From: Erwinia rhapontici | GTDB taxonomy: Bacteria; Pseudomonadota; Gammaproteobacteria; Enterobacterales; Enterobacteriaceae | Reading direction: 5' to 3' | Length of the DNA: 64,000 nucleotides | Assembly: GCF_012271765.1 (NCBI RefSeq) | Contig: NZ_VRKO01000017.1 | Span: 62,001 to 126,000 of the forward strand | Part shown: positions 55,379 to 64,000 of the stretch, piece after piece | How the letters are laid out: the number at the start of each line of letters is the position of its first letter | Position numbering within the stretch: position 1 is the stretch's first letter | Made by a program: the position numbers and the translations under genes | The notes under the pieces: model-generated | Databases searched by the model: none | What the model was told of the DNA's origin: nothing | What the model saw: only the letters and a program-made list of their open reading frames with translations

Positions 55379-56767
55379 TTATTTTTCCTGCGGGAAAACC
55401 AGATTCAGAATGATGGCAGTGATACCGCCTGCGGCAATACCGGAAGAGAGCAGCGTTTTCAGCCAGTCAGGGGCAAATTGTAAAATCAGCGGCTGCTGAG
55501 AAACGCCCAGACCGACAGCTAACGACAGCGCGATAATCATAATTGCACGGCGGTTCAGCGGCTCGCGTGACACAATGCGCACGCCTGAAGCGGCAATGGT
55601 CCCGAACATCACGATGGTGGCACCGCCGAGGACGGGCTCAGGAATATGCTGCACAAAGCCACTGACCGCCGGGAACAGACCGAGTACGATCAGCATTAAC
55701 GACACGACAAAGCCGACATAGCGGCTGGCCACGCCAGTTAACTGGATCACGCCGTTATTCTGCCCGAAGCACGAATTGGGGAAGGTATTAAACAATGCCG
55801 AAACAAACGAGTTAAGGCCGTTGGCCAACACGCCGCCTTTCAGACGCTTCATATACAGCGGGCCGCTGACCGGTTGTTCGGAGACATCAGAAGTGGCGGT
55901 GATATCACCGATGGTTTCCAGCGAAGTCACCATAAATACCAGCATCAGTGGGATCAGCAAGTTCCAGTCGATGCCCAACCCATAATAAAACGGAGTAGGA
56001 ATGGCGATCAGCGCGGTATTTGCCGGGGTCGTGTTTTCCGGCAGCATGCCCATCGCCCAGGCCAGCAGATAACCGACTGCCATCGCAATCACCAGCGATG
56101 CGACGCGCAGATAAGCGTTACGCTGGCGATTCAGCAGAATAATCACCGCCAGCACAGCACCTGCCAGCAGCAGATTTTTCGGTGCGCCAAAGGTGTGATC
56201 GTTCATCGCGGCAAACCCCCCACCGATGGAGGTCAGACCGACCTGGATCAACGACAGGCCGATAATCATCACGACAATACCGGAAACCAGCGGAGTAATA
56301 ACACGACGCGCCAGATGCAGTACGCGTGACAGTGCCATCTCGGTGCAGGAGGCCAGCATCAGCGTGCCGAACAGGGCGGCCATCATCGTTGGGACGTCAG
56401 TGCCGCCGTTTTTCAATGCCAGACCACCCATAATCAGTGGTGTAACAAAGTTGAAGCTGGTGCCCTGAATCGACAACAGACCGGAACCCACCGGTCCCCA
56501 GGTTTTGATTTGCAGGATGGATGCCACGCCGGAAGCAAAGAGGGACATACTGATAATATGTTGCGTATCTTGCGCAGGCAGGCCAAGTGCCTGGCAAATC
56601 AGCAGTGCCGGCGTAATCACGGCAACAAACATCGCCAGCAGATGCTGACAGGCTGCAAACAGGGTTTGCGGTAACGGCGGACGATCTTCAAGGCGGTAAA
56701 TCAGTTCGCTTTTGCCGGTAGCAACAGGGCTACGGTCGGCGGCAGCATCTTGGGTTTCAACGGACAT
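55379..56767 (-). CDS. xanP: Xanthine permease XanP
   Basis: NCS2-family proton symporter for xanthine, 462 aa (E. coli 463), with about 14 membrane segments. Family motifs are visible: [11 protein letters not shown] (Q and T/S motif near 100), the substrate motif [13 protein letters not shown] (Glu/Asp near 270) and [16 protein letters not shown] (near 320). Purine uptake fits a PurR-like site upstream. Order recG-(gltS)-xanP-yicH is that of E. coli, but gltS is missing between recG and xanP. Confidence 0.94.
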   Translation of the reverse strand: MSVETQDAAADRSPVATGKSELIYRLEDRPPLPQTLFAACQHLLAMFVAVITPALLICQALGLPAQDTQHIISMSLFASGVASILQIKTWGPVGSGLLSIQGTSFNFVTPLIMGGLALKNGGTDVPTMMAALFGTLMLASCTEMALSRVLHLARRVITPLVSGIVVMIIGLSLIQVGLTSIGGGFAAMNDHTFGAPKNLLLAGAVLAVIILLNRQRNAYLRVASLVIAMAVGYLLAWAMGMLPENTTPANTALIAIPTPFYYGLGIDWNLLIPLMLVFMVTSLETIGDITATSDVSEQPVSGPLYMKRLKGGVLANGLNSFVSALFNTFPNSCFGQNNGVIQLTGVASRYVGFVVSLMLIVLGLFPAVSGFVQHIPEPVLGGATIVMFGTIAASGVRIVSREPLNRRAIMIIALSLAVGLGVSQQPLILQFAPDWLKTLLSSGIAAGGITAIILNLVFPQEK

Positions 56768-56819
56768 CTTCAGGCTTCCCGGGGCAATAAAGTGGCGATT
56801 TTAATCTTCTTTTGCGTAA

Positions 56820-56835
56820 AAGCAATCGTTTGCCA
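56820..56835. promoter_or_regulatory. Candidate PurR operator upstream of xanP
   Basis: AAGCAATCGTTTGCCA matches 12 of 16 positions of the PurR operator ACGCAAACGTTTGCGT, including the central CG and GCAA/TTGC halves. It is 53-68 bp upstream of the xanP start. A purine transporter is a sensible PurR target; binding is inferred. Confidence 0.5.
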
Positions 56836-56867
56836 ACGCAGCGATCAGGTATCGAAAACATTCATGA

Positions 56868-58949
56868 TCAGGCGTTGGTATAGCGTTCGGTTTCCGGTAG
56901 CCAGCGTTCAATCAGGGCGACCGCCTGCTCCGGATAGTGCTGGTGAATATGGCGTGCCACGCGCTGTACCTCGGGGATCATCGCCTGGTCACGCAGCAGG
57001 TCGGCCACTTTAAACTCGGCGTTACCGGTTTGACGCGTCCCGAGGAGCTCACCGGGGCCGCGAATTTCGAGATCGCACTGGGCAATGACAAACCCATCGT
57101 TGCTGTCGCGTAACACCTGTAAGCGCTTTTGAGCGGTTTTACTTAATGGGGCTTTGTACAGCAGTACACAATGAGAGGCGACAGCACCACGGCCTACGCG
57201 CCCGCGTAACTGGTGAAGCTGTGCAAGACCCAGGCGTTCAGGATTTTCAATAATCATCAGGCTGGCATTGGGAACGTCCACCCCAACCTCAATCACGGTA
57301 GTCGCAATCAGCAGGTGGATCTCACCCTGTTTAAACGCCAGCATGACGGCCTGTTTGTCCTGTGACTTCATACGGCCATGCACCAGCCCGATGTTCAGCT
57401 CAGGTAAGGCCAGCTTCAGTTCTTCCCAGGTGGCCTCGGCCGCCTGCGCTTCCAGCAACTCAGATTCTTCAATCAGCGTACAGACCCAGTAGGCCTGGCG
57501 ACCTTCGCTGCCGCAGGCGCCTTTCACTCGCGCAATGATATCGGCACGGCGCGTGTCCGGGATGGCGACCGTTGTCACCGGCGTTCTGCCTGGCGGCAGT
57601 TCGTCAATGGTAGAGGTATCCAGATCGGCATAGGCGGTCATCGCCAGCGTTCGGGGGATGGGGGTGGCTGTCATGATCAACTGATGCGGATGGAAGCCCT
57701 GCTCCTCACCTTTTTCCCACAGCGCCAGACGCTGGTGGACGCCAAAGCGATGTTGTTCATCGATAATCACCAGCGCAAGGCCGTTAAACTGTACCTGTTC
57801 CTGGAAGATGGCGTGGGTACCGACAACCATTGACACCTGACCGCTGGCAATGGCTTCCTGTTGTGCGATGCGCGCCTTACCTTTCTGCTTTCCTGCCAGC
57901 CAACCCACTTCCAGCCCCAGTGGCGCAAACCACTGACGGAAATTATTCGCGTGCTGTTCGGCTAATAGCTCGGTCGGTGCCATCAGCGCCACCTGCTTGC
58001 CGTAAGCAATCACATTCAACGCAGCCAGTGCGGCGACCAGCGTTTTACCTGAGCCAACATCGCCCTGTACCAGGCGCATCATTGGATAATCGTGGGCAAG
58101 GTCAGTTTCGATCTCGCGTACCACCCGTGCCTGTGCATTGGTGGGTTTGAAAGGCAGCGCCGCCAGCAGTTTTTCACTCAGATTGTGGCGGGTTTCCATC
58201 GGCAGCGCATGATAACGCTGCGCTCCGGCACGCACCGCCAGCATGCTGAGGTTATGCGCCAGCAGTTCTTCCATAATCAAACGTCGCTGGGCCGGATGGG
58301 TACCGCTGTCGAGATCGGTCAGCGCCATATCGGGCGGCGGACGGTGCAGGGTACGTAACGCATTGGGCAGGCTGATTAACCCCCGGCTCAGTTCTGGCGG
58401 CAGCAGCTCAGCAATCGCACAGGTGTCCAGCAGAGTTAATGCCTGATCGGTCAGGTTACGTAGCGTTGCCTGCCGTATACCTTCGGTGGTGGAGTAAACC
58501 GGTGTCAGCGTTTCCTGAAGCTCAGTGACACTCTGATCGCCCTGCACCTTATATTCGGGATGGATGATTTCGGCGCCGCGTTGACCCCGTTTGATCTCAC
58601 CGTAAGCGGTGACGCGCCGTCCGGTCGCGAGGCTGTTTTTCATTCCTGCATTGAAGTTAAAAAAGCGCAGGGTAAGCACACCACTGCCATCGCTGATCTG
58701 ACAGGTCAGCATTCGACGGCGGCCAAATGAGATATCGCTATGCAGGACTTCACCTTCGACCGTGGCATAAATCCCCGGCAGCAGGTCGTTAATCGCATAC
58801 AGTTGGGTGCGATCTTCATAGCGCATTGGCAGGTGTAACAGCAAGTCCTGCACGGTCAGCAGGCCCAGTTTGGCCAGTTTCGCCGTCTGGCTGGCACCCA
58901 CGCCTGATAGCGTGTTAAGCGGCACTGCATCCAGCAGGCGGCCCTGCAT
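56868..58949 (-). CDS. recG: ATP-dependent DNA helicase RecG
   Basis: Double-strand DNA translocase that remodels stalled forks, D-loops and R-loops. 693 aa, as in E. coli. N-terminal wedge (OB-fold) domain, then helicase motifs: Walker A GDVGSGKT (about 290), DEQHRFG (motif II, DEQH), MTATPIPRTLA (motif III) and motif VI LHQLRGRVGRG. Its ATG shares a base with the trmH stop (TAATG), marking translational coupling. Last gene of gmk-rpoZ-spoT-trmH-recG. Confidence 0.98.
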   Translation of the reverse strand: MQGRLLDAVPLNTLSGVGASQTAKLAKLGLLTVQDLLLHLPMRYEDRTQLYAINDLLPGIYATVEGEVLHSDISFGRRRMLTCQISDGSGVLTLRFFNFNAGMKNSLATGRRVTAYGEIKRGQRGAEIIHPEYKVQGDQSVTELQETLTPVYSTTEGIRQATLRNLTDQALTLLDTCAIAELLPPELSRGLISLPNALRTLHRPPPDMALTDLDSGTHPAQRRLIMEELLAHNLSMLAVRAGAQRYHALPMETRHNLSEKLLAALPFKPTNAQARVVREIETDLAHDYPMMRLVQGDVGSGKTLVAALAALNVIAYGKQVALMAPTELLAEQHANNFRQWFAPLGLEVGWLAGKQKGKARIAQQEAIASGQVSMVVGTHAIFQEQVQFNGLALVIIDEQHRFGVHQRLALWEKGEEQGFHPHQLIMTATPIPRTLAMTAYADLDTSTIDELPPGRTPVTTVAIPDTRRADIIARVKGACGSEGRQAYWVCTLIEESELLEAQAAEATWEELKLALPELNIGLVHGRMKSQDKQAVMLAFKQGEIHLLIATTVIEVGVDVPNASLMIIENPERLGLAQLHQLRGRVGRGAVASHCVLLYKAPLSKTAQKRLQVLRDSNDGFVIAQCDLEIRGPGELLGTRQTGNAEFKVADLLRDQAMIPEVQRVARHIHQHYPEQAVALIERWLPETERYTNA

Positions 58950-59644
58950 TATTTACGCGCCCGGGACTGCATGGTAGCCCACCATTCCGGGTCGGCAACG
59001 ACCTCACCCCGATCGTTGATTTCCGGATAGGGCAGCCCTTTATGCTTTGCCACGCGGGCCAGCACCGGATAGCCACCTTCAAACAGCAGCCGCTGCTGTT
59101 CACTGAATTCCAGCGTGCTCTCTGCGCGCAGATACATCCCGGCGTTTTGCCGCTGGCGCTGGGCTTCATAGAGGATCAATGCAGAGGCAACGGACACATT
59201 CAGTGACTGCACCATCCCAATCATCGGAATGATGATGTCCTGATCGGCGAGATCGAGTGCTTCCTGAGTGATGCCTGTTTTTTCCTGACCCATCAGAATG
59301 CAGGTCGGGCGGGTATAGTCGATTTCACGAAAATCGACGGCTTTATCGGAAAGGTTGGTTGCCAGAATCTGCATGTTCTGGTCTTTCAGATGGGTGACGG
59401 CGTCGGCGATGGTGCGGTGGGTTTTAACCTGCACCCAGCTGTTGCTCCCCGCGGCGGAAGAGACCATGGTGCGCATACGGCTACCCGGCCACACCGCGTG
59501 GACTTCATGTACGCCAACGGCATCAGCAGTACGGATTACCGCCGAAACGTTATGAGGTTTATGCACCTGCTCCATACACACTGTCAGATCGTGCTGACGG
59601 GCGGCAAGCATTGCGCGGATGCGGGCATAACGTTGAGCATTCAT
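58949..59644 (-). CDS. trmH: tRNA (guanosine-18-2'-O)-methyltransferase TrmH
   Basis: SpoU-family (SPOUT) methyltransferase making Gm18 in tRNA. 231 aa (E. coli 229). SPOUT motifs: NVSAVIRTADAVGVHEVHAV (motif 1), TCILMGQEKTGIT (motif 2) and IIIPMIGMVQSLNVSVASAL (motif 3), which form the trefoil-knot SAM site. 86 bp after spoT and overlapping recG by one base. Confidence 0.97.
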   Translation of the reverse strand: MNAQRYARIRAMLAARQHDLTVCMEQVHKPHNVSAVIRTADAVGVHEVHAVWPGSRMRTMVSSAAGSNSWVQVKTHRTIADAVTHLKDQNMQILATNLSDKAVDFREIDYTRPTCILMGQEKTGITQEALDLADQDIIIPMIGMVQSLNVSVASALILYEAQRQRQNAGMYLRAESTLEFSEQQRLLFEGGYPVLARVAKHKGLPYPEINDRGEVVADPEWWATMQSRARK

Positions 59645-59730
59645 GCGAAGTAGACTCCCTAAAAATAAGTCATTCCGTCAGACCGGCGATCGGGGAGCAG
59701 GAAAAGACGGAGGTTTGCTCCGTCATTCCC

Positions 59731-61854
59731 TTAATTGCGGTTGCGGTGCACCTTGATCACATCCGGCATCACGCGAATTTTACGCATGATATTCGCCAGA
59801 TGAACACGATCGCGCGCCGTCAGACGGATAAAGGCGCTGTACACACGACCATCTTTCTCTTCGGTGTTCAGGCTCTGAATATTGGAAGCGGCGGTATTGA
59901 TCGCCGCAGTCAGATTGGCCAGTGCGCCCTGGTGGTTAAACATATCCACTTTAATTTCAGCCACAAACTCCTGCTCGGTGACCTTGTCCCACTCGACCGC
60001 CATGTATTTTTCGGGCTCTTTCTGATAGCCACGGATATTACGGCAGGATTCATGGTGCACGACCAAACCTTTGCCTGGACTGACGTGAGCAACAATCGGG
60101 TCGCCGGGGATCGGACGGCAGCACTTGGCAAACGTGATCAAAACACCGTCAGCCCCTTTGATCGGCAGCTTGCTACGCGTACCGCTGGTTGTTGATGTGC
60201 TGGTGGCCGGAGCATTTTGGTCGCTCTGTTGCAGGTTTTTCGCCACGACCACACTCATTGCGTTACCCAGACCGATTTCAGCCAGCAGGTCGTCAAGTGA
60301 CGCCATCTTCATGCGCTCCAGCTCATGCTGGACGTTAGCTTCAGGGATCTCTGCCAGTTTACGGCTGCCACCCAGCGCATGATTAAGCAGACGACGGCCG
60401 AGGCTGACGGAGTCATCACGCTTAAGGTTTTTCAGCAACTGACGGATTTTGGCGCGTGCTTTGGAGCTGACGACAAAGTTCAGCCAGGCGGCGTTCGGAC
60501 GGGCGCCTGGTGCAGTAATGATTTCCACGGTCTGGCCGCTGGTCAGCGACTGCGACAGGGGGTAAGGCTGGCGGTCTACGCGTGCACCGACGCAGGCATG
60601 GCCAATGTCGGTGTGAACGGCGTAGGCAAAGTCAACCGGTGTGGCACCCGCCGGCAATTCGACAATACGCCCTTCTGGGGTGAAAACGTAAATCTCATCC
60701 GGGAACAGATCGGATTTCACGCTCTCGATAAATTCAAAGGAGCTACCGGCACTTTGTTGCAGTTCCAGCAGGCTCTGCAACCAACGCTGTGCGCGGATTT
60801 GTGCGGTAGTGCTGCTTTCGCCCTGTTCTTTATAAGCCCAGTGCGCCGCGACCCCCATCTCTGCCATCTGATCCATATCTTCAGTACGGATCTGCACTTC
60901 AACCGGGACGCCGTGAGGACCGATCATTGAGGTGTGCAGGGATTGATAGCCGTTGGCTTTAGGAATGGCGATGTAGTCTTTTACCCGGCCTGGGCGCGGT
61001 TTATATAAACTGTGCATCTGGCCCAGCACGCGGTAGCAGGTATCCACATCACGCACGATCACCCGGAAAGCGTAGATATCCATAATCGAATGGAACCGTT
61101 GCTCTTTCAGGTGCATTTTGCAGTAGATAGAATAGAGATGCTTTTCGCGACCGCTGACGCGGCGGGTAATTCCCGCTTCTTCGAGGCGGCCGTCAATTTC
61201 AGAGAGGATTTTCTGAATCATCTCTTTACGGTTGCCACGTGCGGCTTTCACCACCTCTTTAATCACGCGATAGCGGTTCGGATACAGGGCTTCGAAGCCC
61301 AGTTCTTCCAGCTCGGTTTTCAGGTGGTGTATACCCAGGCGGTGTGCCAGTGGGCTATAAATTTCGAGTGTTTCTTGCGCAATACGGCGTTTTTTATCCG
61401 GACGCAGCGCACCCAGGGTGCGCATATTATGCGTGCGGTCGGCCAGCTTGATCAAAATGACGCGGATATCTTGCACCATCGCCATGATCATCTTGCGGAA
61501 GTTTTCAGCCTGCGCTTCTTTTTTGTCGCGGAACTTCAGTTTATCGAGCTTAGAAACCCCTTCTACCAGTTCAGCAACGGTCTGACCGAACAGCTGTTCC
61601 ATATCCTGGTAAGTGGCGGGGGTGTCTTCGATAACATCGTGCAGAAGTGCGGCCATCAGTGTTTCATGGTCGAGCTTCATTTCAGCGAGGATGCAGGCTA
61701 CGGCGACCGGGTGGGTGATATAAGGCTCACCGCTGGAGCGTGTCTGTCCCTCGTGAGCATCACGTGCGACAAGATAAGCTTGCTTGAGGCGCTTAATTTG
61801 CTCCTCAGGCAAGTATTTTTCAATCAGCTGATTGAGGCTTTCAAACAGATACAA
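59731..61854 (-). CDS. spoT: Bifunctional (p)ppGpp synthase/hydrolase SpoT
   Basis: Makes and degrades the alarmone (p)ppGpp in response to carbon, fatty-acid and other limitations. 707 aa (E. coli 702). HD hydrolase domain with HPVAVACILAEM and LLHDVIEDT (near 45-75); synthetase domain with GRVKDYIAIPKANGYQSLH; TGS domain (YVFTPEGRIVELPAGATPVDFAYAVH) and C-terminal ACT domain. Starts 19 bp after rpoZ; both activities look intact. Confidence 0.98.
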   Translation of the reverse strand: MYLFESLNQLIEKYLPEEQIKRLKQAYLVARDAHEGQTRSSGEPYITHPVAVACILAEMKLDHETLMAALLHDVIEDTPATYQDMEQLFGQTVAELVEGVSKLDKLKFRDKKEAQAENFRKMIMAMVQDIRVILIKLADRTHNMRTLGALRPDKKRRIAQETLEIYSPLAHRLGIHHLKTELEELGFEALYPNRYRVIKEVVKAARGNRKEMIQKILSEIDGRLEEAGITRRVSGREKHLYSIYCKMHLKEQRFHSIMDIYAFRVIVRDVDTCYRVLGQMHSLYKPRPGRVKDYIAIPKANGYQSLHTSMIGPHGVPVEVQIRTEDMDQMAEMGVAAHWAYKEQGESSTTAQIRAQRWLQSLLELQQSAGSSFEFIESVKSDLFPDEIYVFTPEGRIVELPAGATPVDFAYAVHTDIGHACVGARVDRQPYPLSQSLTSGQTVEIITAPGARPNAAWLNFVVSSKARAKIRQLLKNLKRDDSVSLGRRLLNHALGGSRKLAEIPEANVQHELERMKMASLDDLLAEIGLGNAMSVVVAKNLQQSDQNAPATSTSTTSGTRSKLPIKGADGVLITFAKCCRPIPGDPIVAHVSPGKGLVVHHESCRNIRGYQKEPEKYMAVEWDKVTEQEFVAEIKVDMFNHQGALANLTAAINTAASNIQSLNTEEKDGRVYSAFIRLTARDRVHLANIMRKIRVMPDVIKVHRNRN

Positions 61855-61873
61855 GGCGGGCCTTCAAAGCGAA

Positions 61874-62149
61874 TTAACGACGACCTTCAGCGATAGCGGT
61901 AACAGCCTGCAATTCAGCGGCTTCCTGCTCTTGCTGCTCCTGGCGATCGCGAACGTCGAGGATCTGATTCGTGATCAGGCCTTCTTCGATTTCGCGCAGC
62001 GCGATAACGGTAGATTTGTCGTTCTCTTCAGGAACCAGTGGGTCTTTACCACCAATCTGCATCTGACGTGCGCGACGTGCTGCTACCAGAACCAGGTCAA
62101 AACGGTTACCAATTTTTTCTACTGCGTCCTGTACGGTTACGCGTGCCAT
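61874..62149 (-). CDS. rpoZ: RNA polymerase omega subunit
   Basis: Small RNA polymerase subunit that aids assembly of beta' and forms part of a ppGpp site. 91 aa, as in E. coli; starts [20 protein letters not shown] and keeps the RRARQM and [17 protein letters not shown] segments. Sits between gmk and spoT, coupling the alarmone enzyme with its target. Confidence 0.98.
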   Translation of the reverse strand: MARVTVQDAVEKIGNRFDLVLVAARRARQMQIGGKDPLVPEENDKSTVIALREIEEGLITNQILDVRDRQEQQEQEAAELQAVTAIAEGRR

Positions 62150-62205
62150 AAGTGTGATACTCCACGGGTGGTGACGAAATGACTGGGCATCATACTGAGT
62201 TGTCC

Positions 62206-62829
62206 TCAGTCTGCCAATAGTTTGCTGATTAAAGCATCATGACGGGCTTTTTGACGAGCCATACGCAGACGCTCTGCACGAATAATGTTTTTCAAATCGG
62301 ACAAGGCCAGATCGAAATCATCATTCACGATCAGGTAATCGTACTCTGCGTAATGGCTCATTTCGGCAACAGCCTGCGCCATACGCTTGGTAATCACTTC
62401 TTCGCTGTCCTGGCCGCGGCCACGCAGGCGGCGGTCCAGTTCGTCTTTCGACGGTGGCAGCACAAAAATGCTGCGGGCTGCCGGCATTTTCTCGCGAATC
62501 TGTTTTGCACCCTGCCAGTCAATATCAAGAAACACATCAACGCCAGTCGACAACACTTGTTCAATCGCTTTACGCGATGTTCCATAGTAATTGCCGAACA
62601 CTTCAGCATGTTCGAGGAACGCATCTTCGCTGATCATGGTGCGGAATTCGTCGTGATTGACGAAGTAATAGTGCTCACCGTGATTTTCACCCGGCCGTAC
62701 CCCACGTGTGGTGTGGGAAACAGATACCTGAGTATCGTACAGCGGTTGCGTTTTCAACAACGCCTGAATCAGACTGGATTTACCCGCGCCGCTGGGGGCG
62801 GAAACAATAAAAAGTGTACCTTGAGCCAT
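62206..62829 (-). CDS. gmk: Guanylate kinase
   Basis: Phosphorylates GMP to GDP. 207 aa, as in E. coli, from ATG 62829 ([19 protein letters not shown]); the frame continues 61 codons upstream but that part is not conserved and overlaps the promoter region. P-loop [13 protein letters not shown]-binding [11 protein letters not shown] and the lid [11 protein letters not shown] are present. First gene of the gmk-recG block, divergent from ligB. Confidence 0.98.
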   Translation of the reverse strand: MAQGTLFIVSAPSGAGKSSLIQALLKTQPLYDTQVSVSHTTRGVRPGENHGEHYYFVNHDEFRTMISEDAFLEHAEVFGNYYGTSRKAIEQVLSTGVDVFLDIDWQGAKQIREKMPAARSIFVLPPSKDELDRRLRGRGQDSEEVITKRMAQAVAEMSHYAEYDYLIVNDDFDLALSDLKNIIRAERLRMARQKARHDALISKLLAD

Positions 62830-62996
62830 GATTATTCTTGATATGCCAATAAAGCGGAGTCTACTTCCTGCACAGTATACACAGGTGCAGCGCGTGATGC
62901 AGCGTTTAGGCCCTGTAATACGCCTTTTTCTGTCGAAATGGACAATGTTTCTCAAGTTTTTTGTCGTGTGATGTGCCCTGCAGCAGAAACCCCTGA

Positions 62997-64000
<1,004 letters not shown>

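Overview
The window is a chromosomal core segment of a gammaproteobacterium of the order Enterobacterales. Erwiniaceae (an Erwinia-like genome) is the best guess: proteins read like close relatives of E. coli orthologs, while gene neighbourhoods and the 16S variable regions differ from E. coli. This placement is inferred by recognition, not by a database search. No phage, insertion sequence, integron, CRISPR array or defence cassette is visible; the novelty lies in small genes, non-coding RNAs, operators and intergenic repeats.

Layout. 1-5 kb: 3' end of yigL, then glpT-glpQ, yehS and metR on the minus strand. 5-27 kb: the E. coli-like run metE, ysgA(-), udp, rmuC, ubiE-ubiJ-ubiB, tatABC, tatD, rfaH(-), ubiD, fre, fadBA(-), pepQ, yigZ, trkH, hemG. 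27.4-33.4 kb: a complete rRNA operon (P1/P2, 16S, tRNA-Ile, tRNA-Ala, 23S, 5S, tandem terminators). 33.4-43 kb: mobA(-), yihD, srkA, dsbA, polA, Spot 42 RNA, engB(-), CsrC RNA, yihI, a 52-codon membrane-protein ORF and hemN. 43-47.3 kb: the nitrogen operon glnA-glnL-glnG (minus) with a sigma54 promoter and NtrC sites. 47.7-52.6 kb: typA, yihX, yihY, dtd, fabY. 52.6-63 kb: a minus-strand block rluF, yicH, xanP, recG, trmH, spoT, rpoZ, gmk, and the divergent 5' part of ligB.

The genes fall into coherent groups: ubiquinone synthesis (ubiE, ubiJ, ubiB, ubiD), twin-arginine export (tatABC), fatty-acid oxidation under FadR (fadBA), glycerol-3-phosphate salvage under CRP/GlpR (glpTQ), methionine synthesis under MetJ/MetR (metE, metR), nitrogen control (glnALG) and stringent response/nucleotide supply (gmk, rpoZ, spoT). 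Relative to E. coli, glpTQ-yehS sits between yigL and metR, mobB and the yihF/yihG pair are absent from their usual slots, and a junction joins the fabY end to rluF and then to the yicH-gmk block.

Points most worth a second look: a cluster of 9-9-9 hairpins between hemN and glnG; a dispersed stem-loop family at four intergenic sites (metR-metE, rRNA spacer, 23S-5S spacer, glnA 3' UTR); a small membrane-protein ORF coupled to hemN; a three-arm alternative-hairpin leader upstream of ysgA; perfect palindromes at the Spot 42 promoter; and an extra base in the 5S rRNA.
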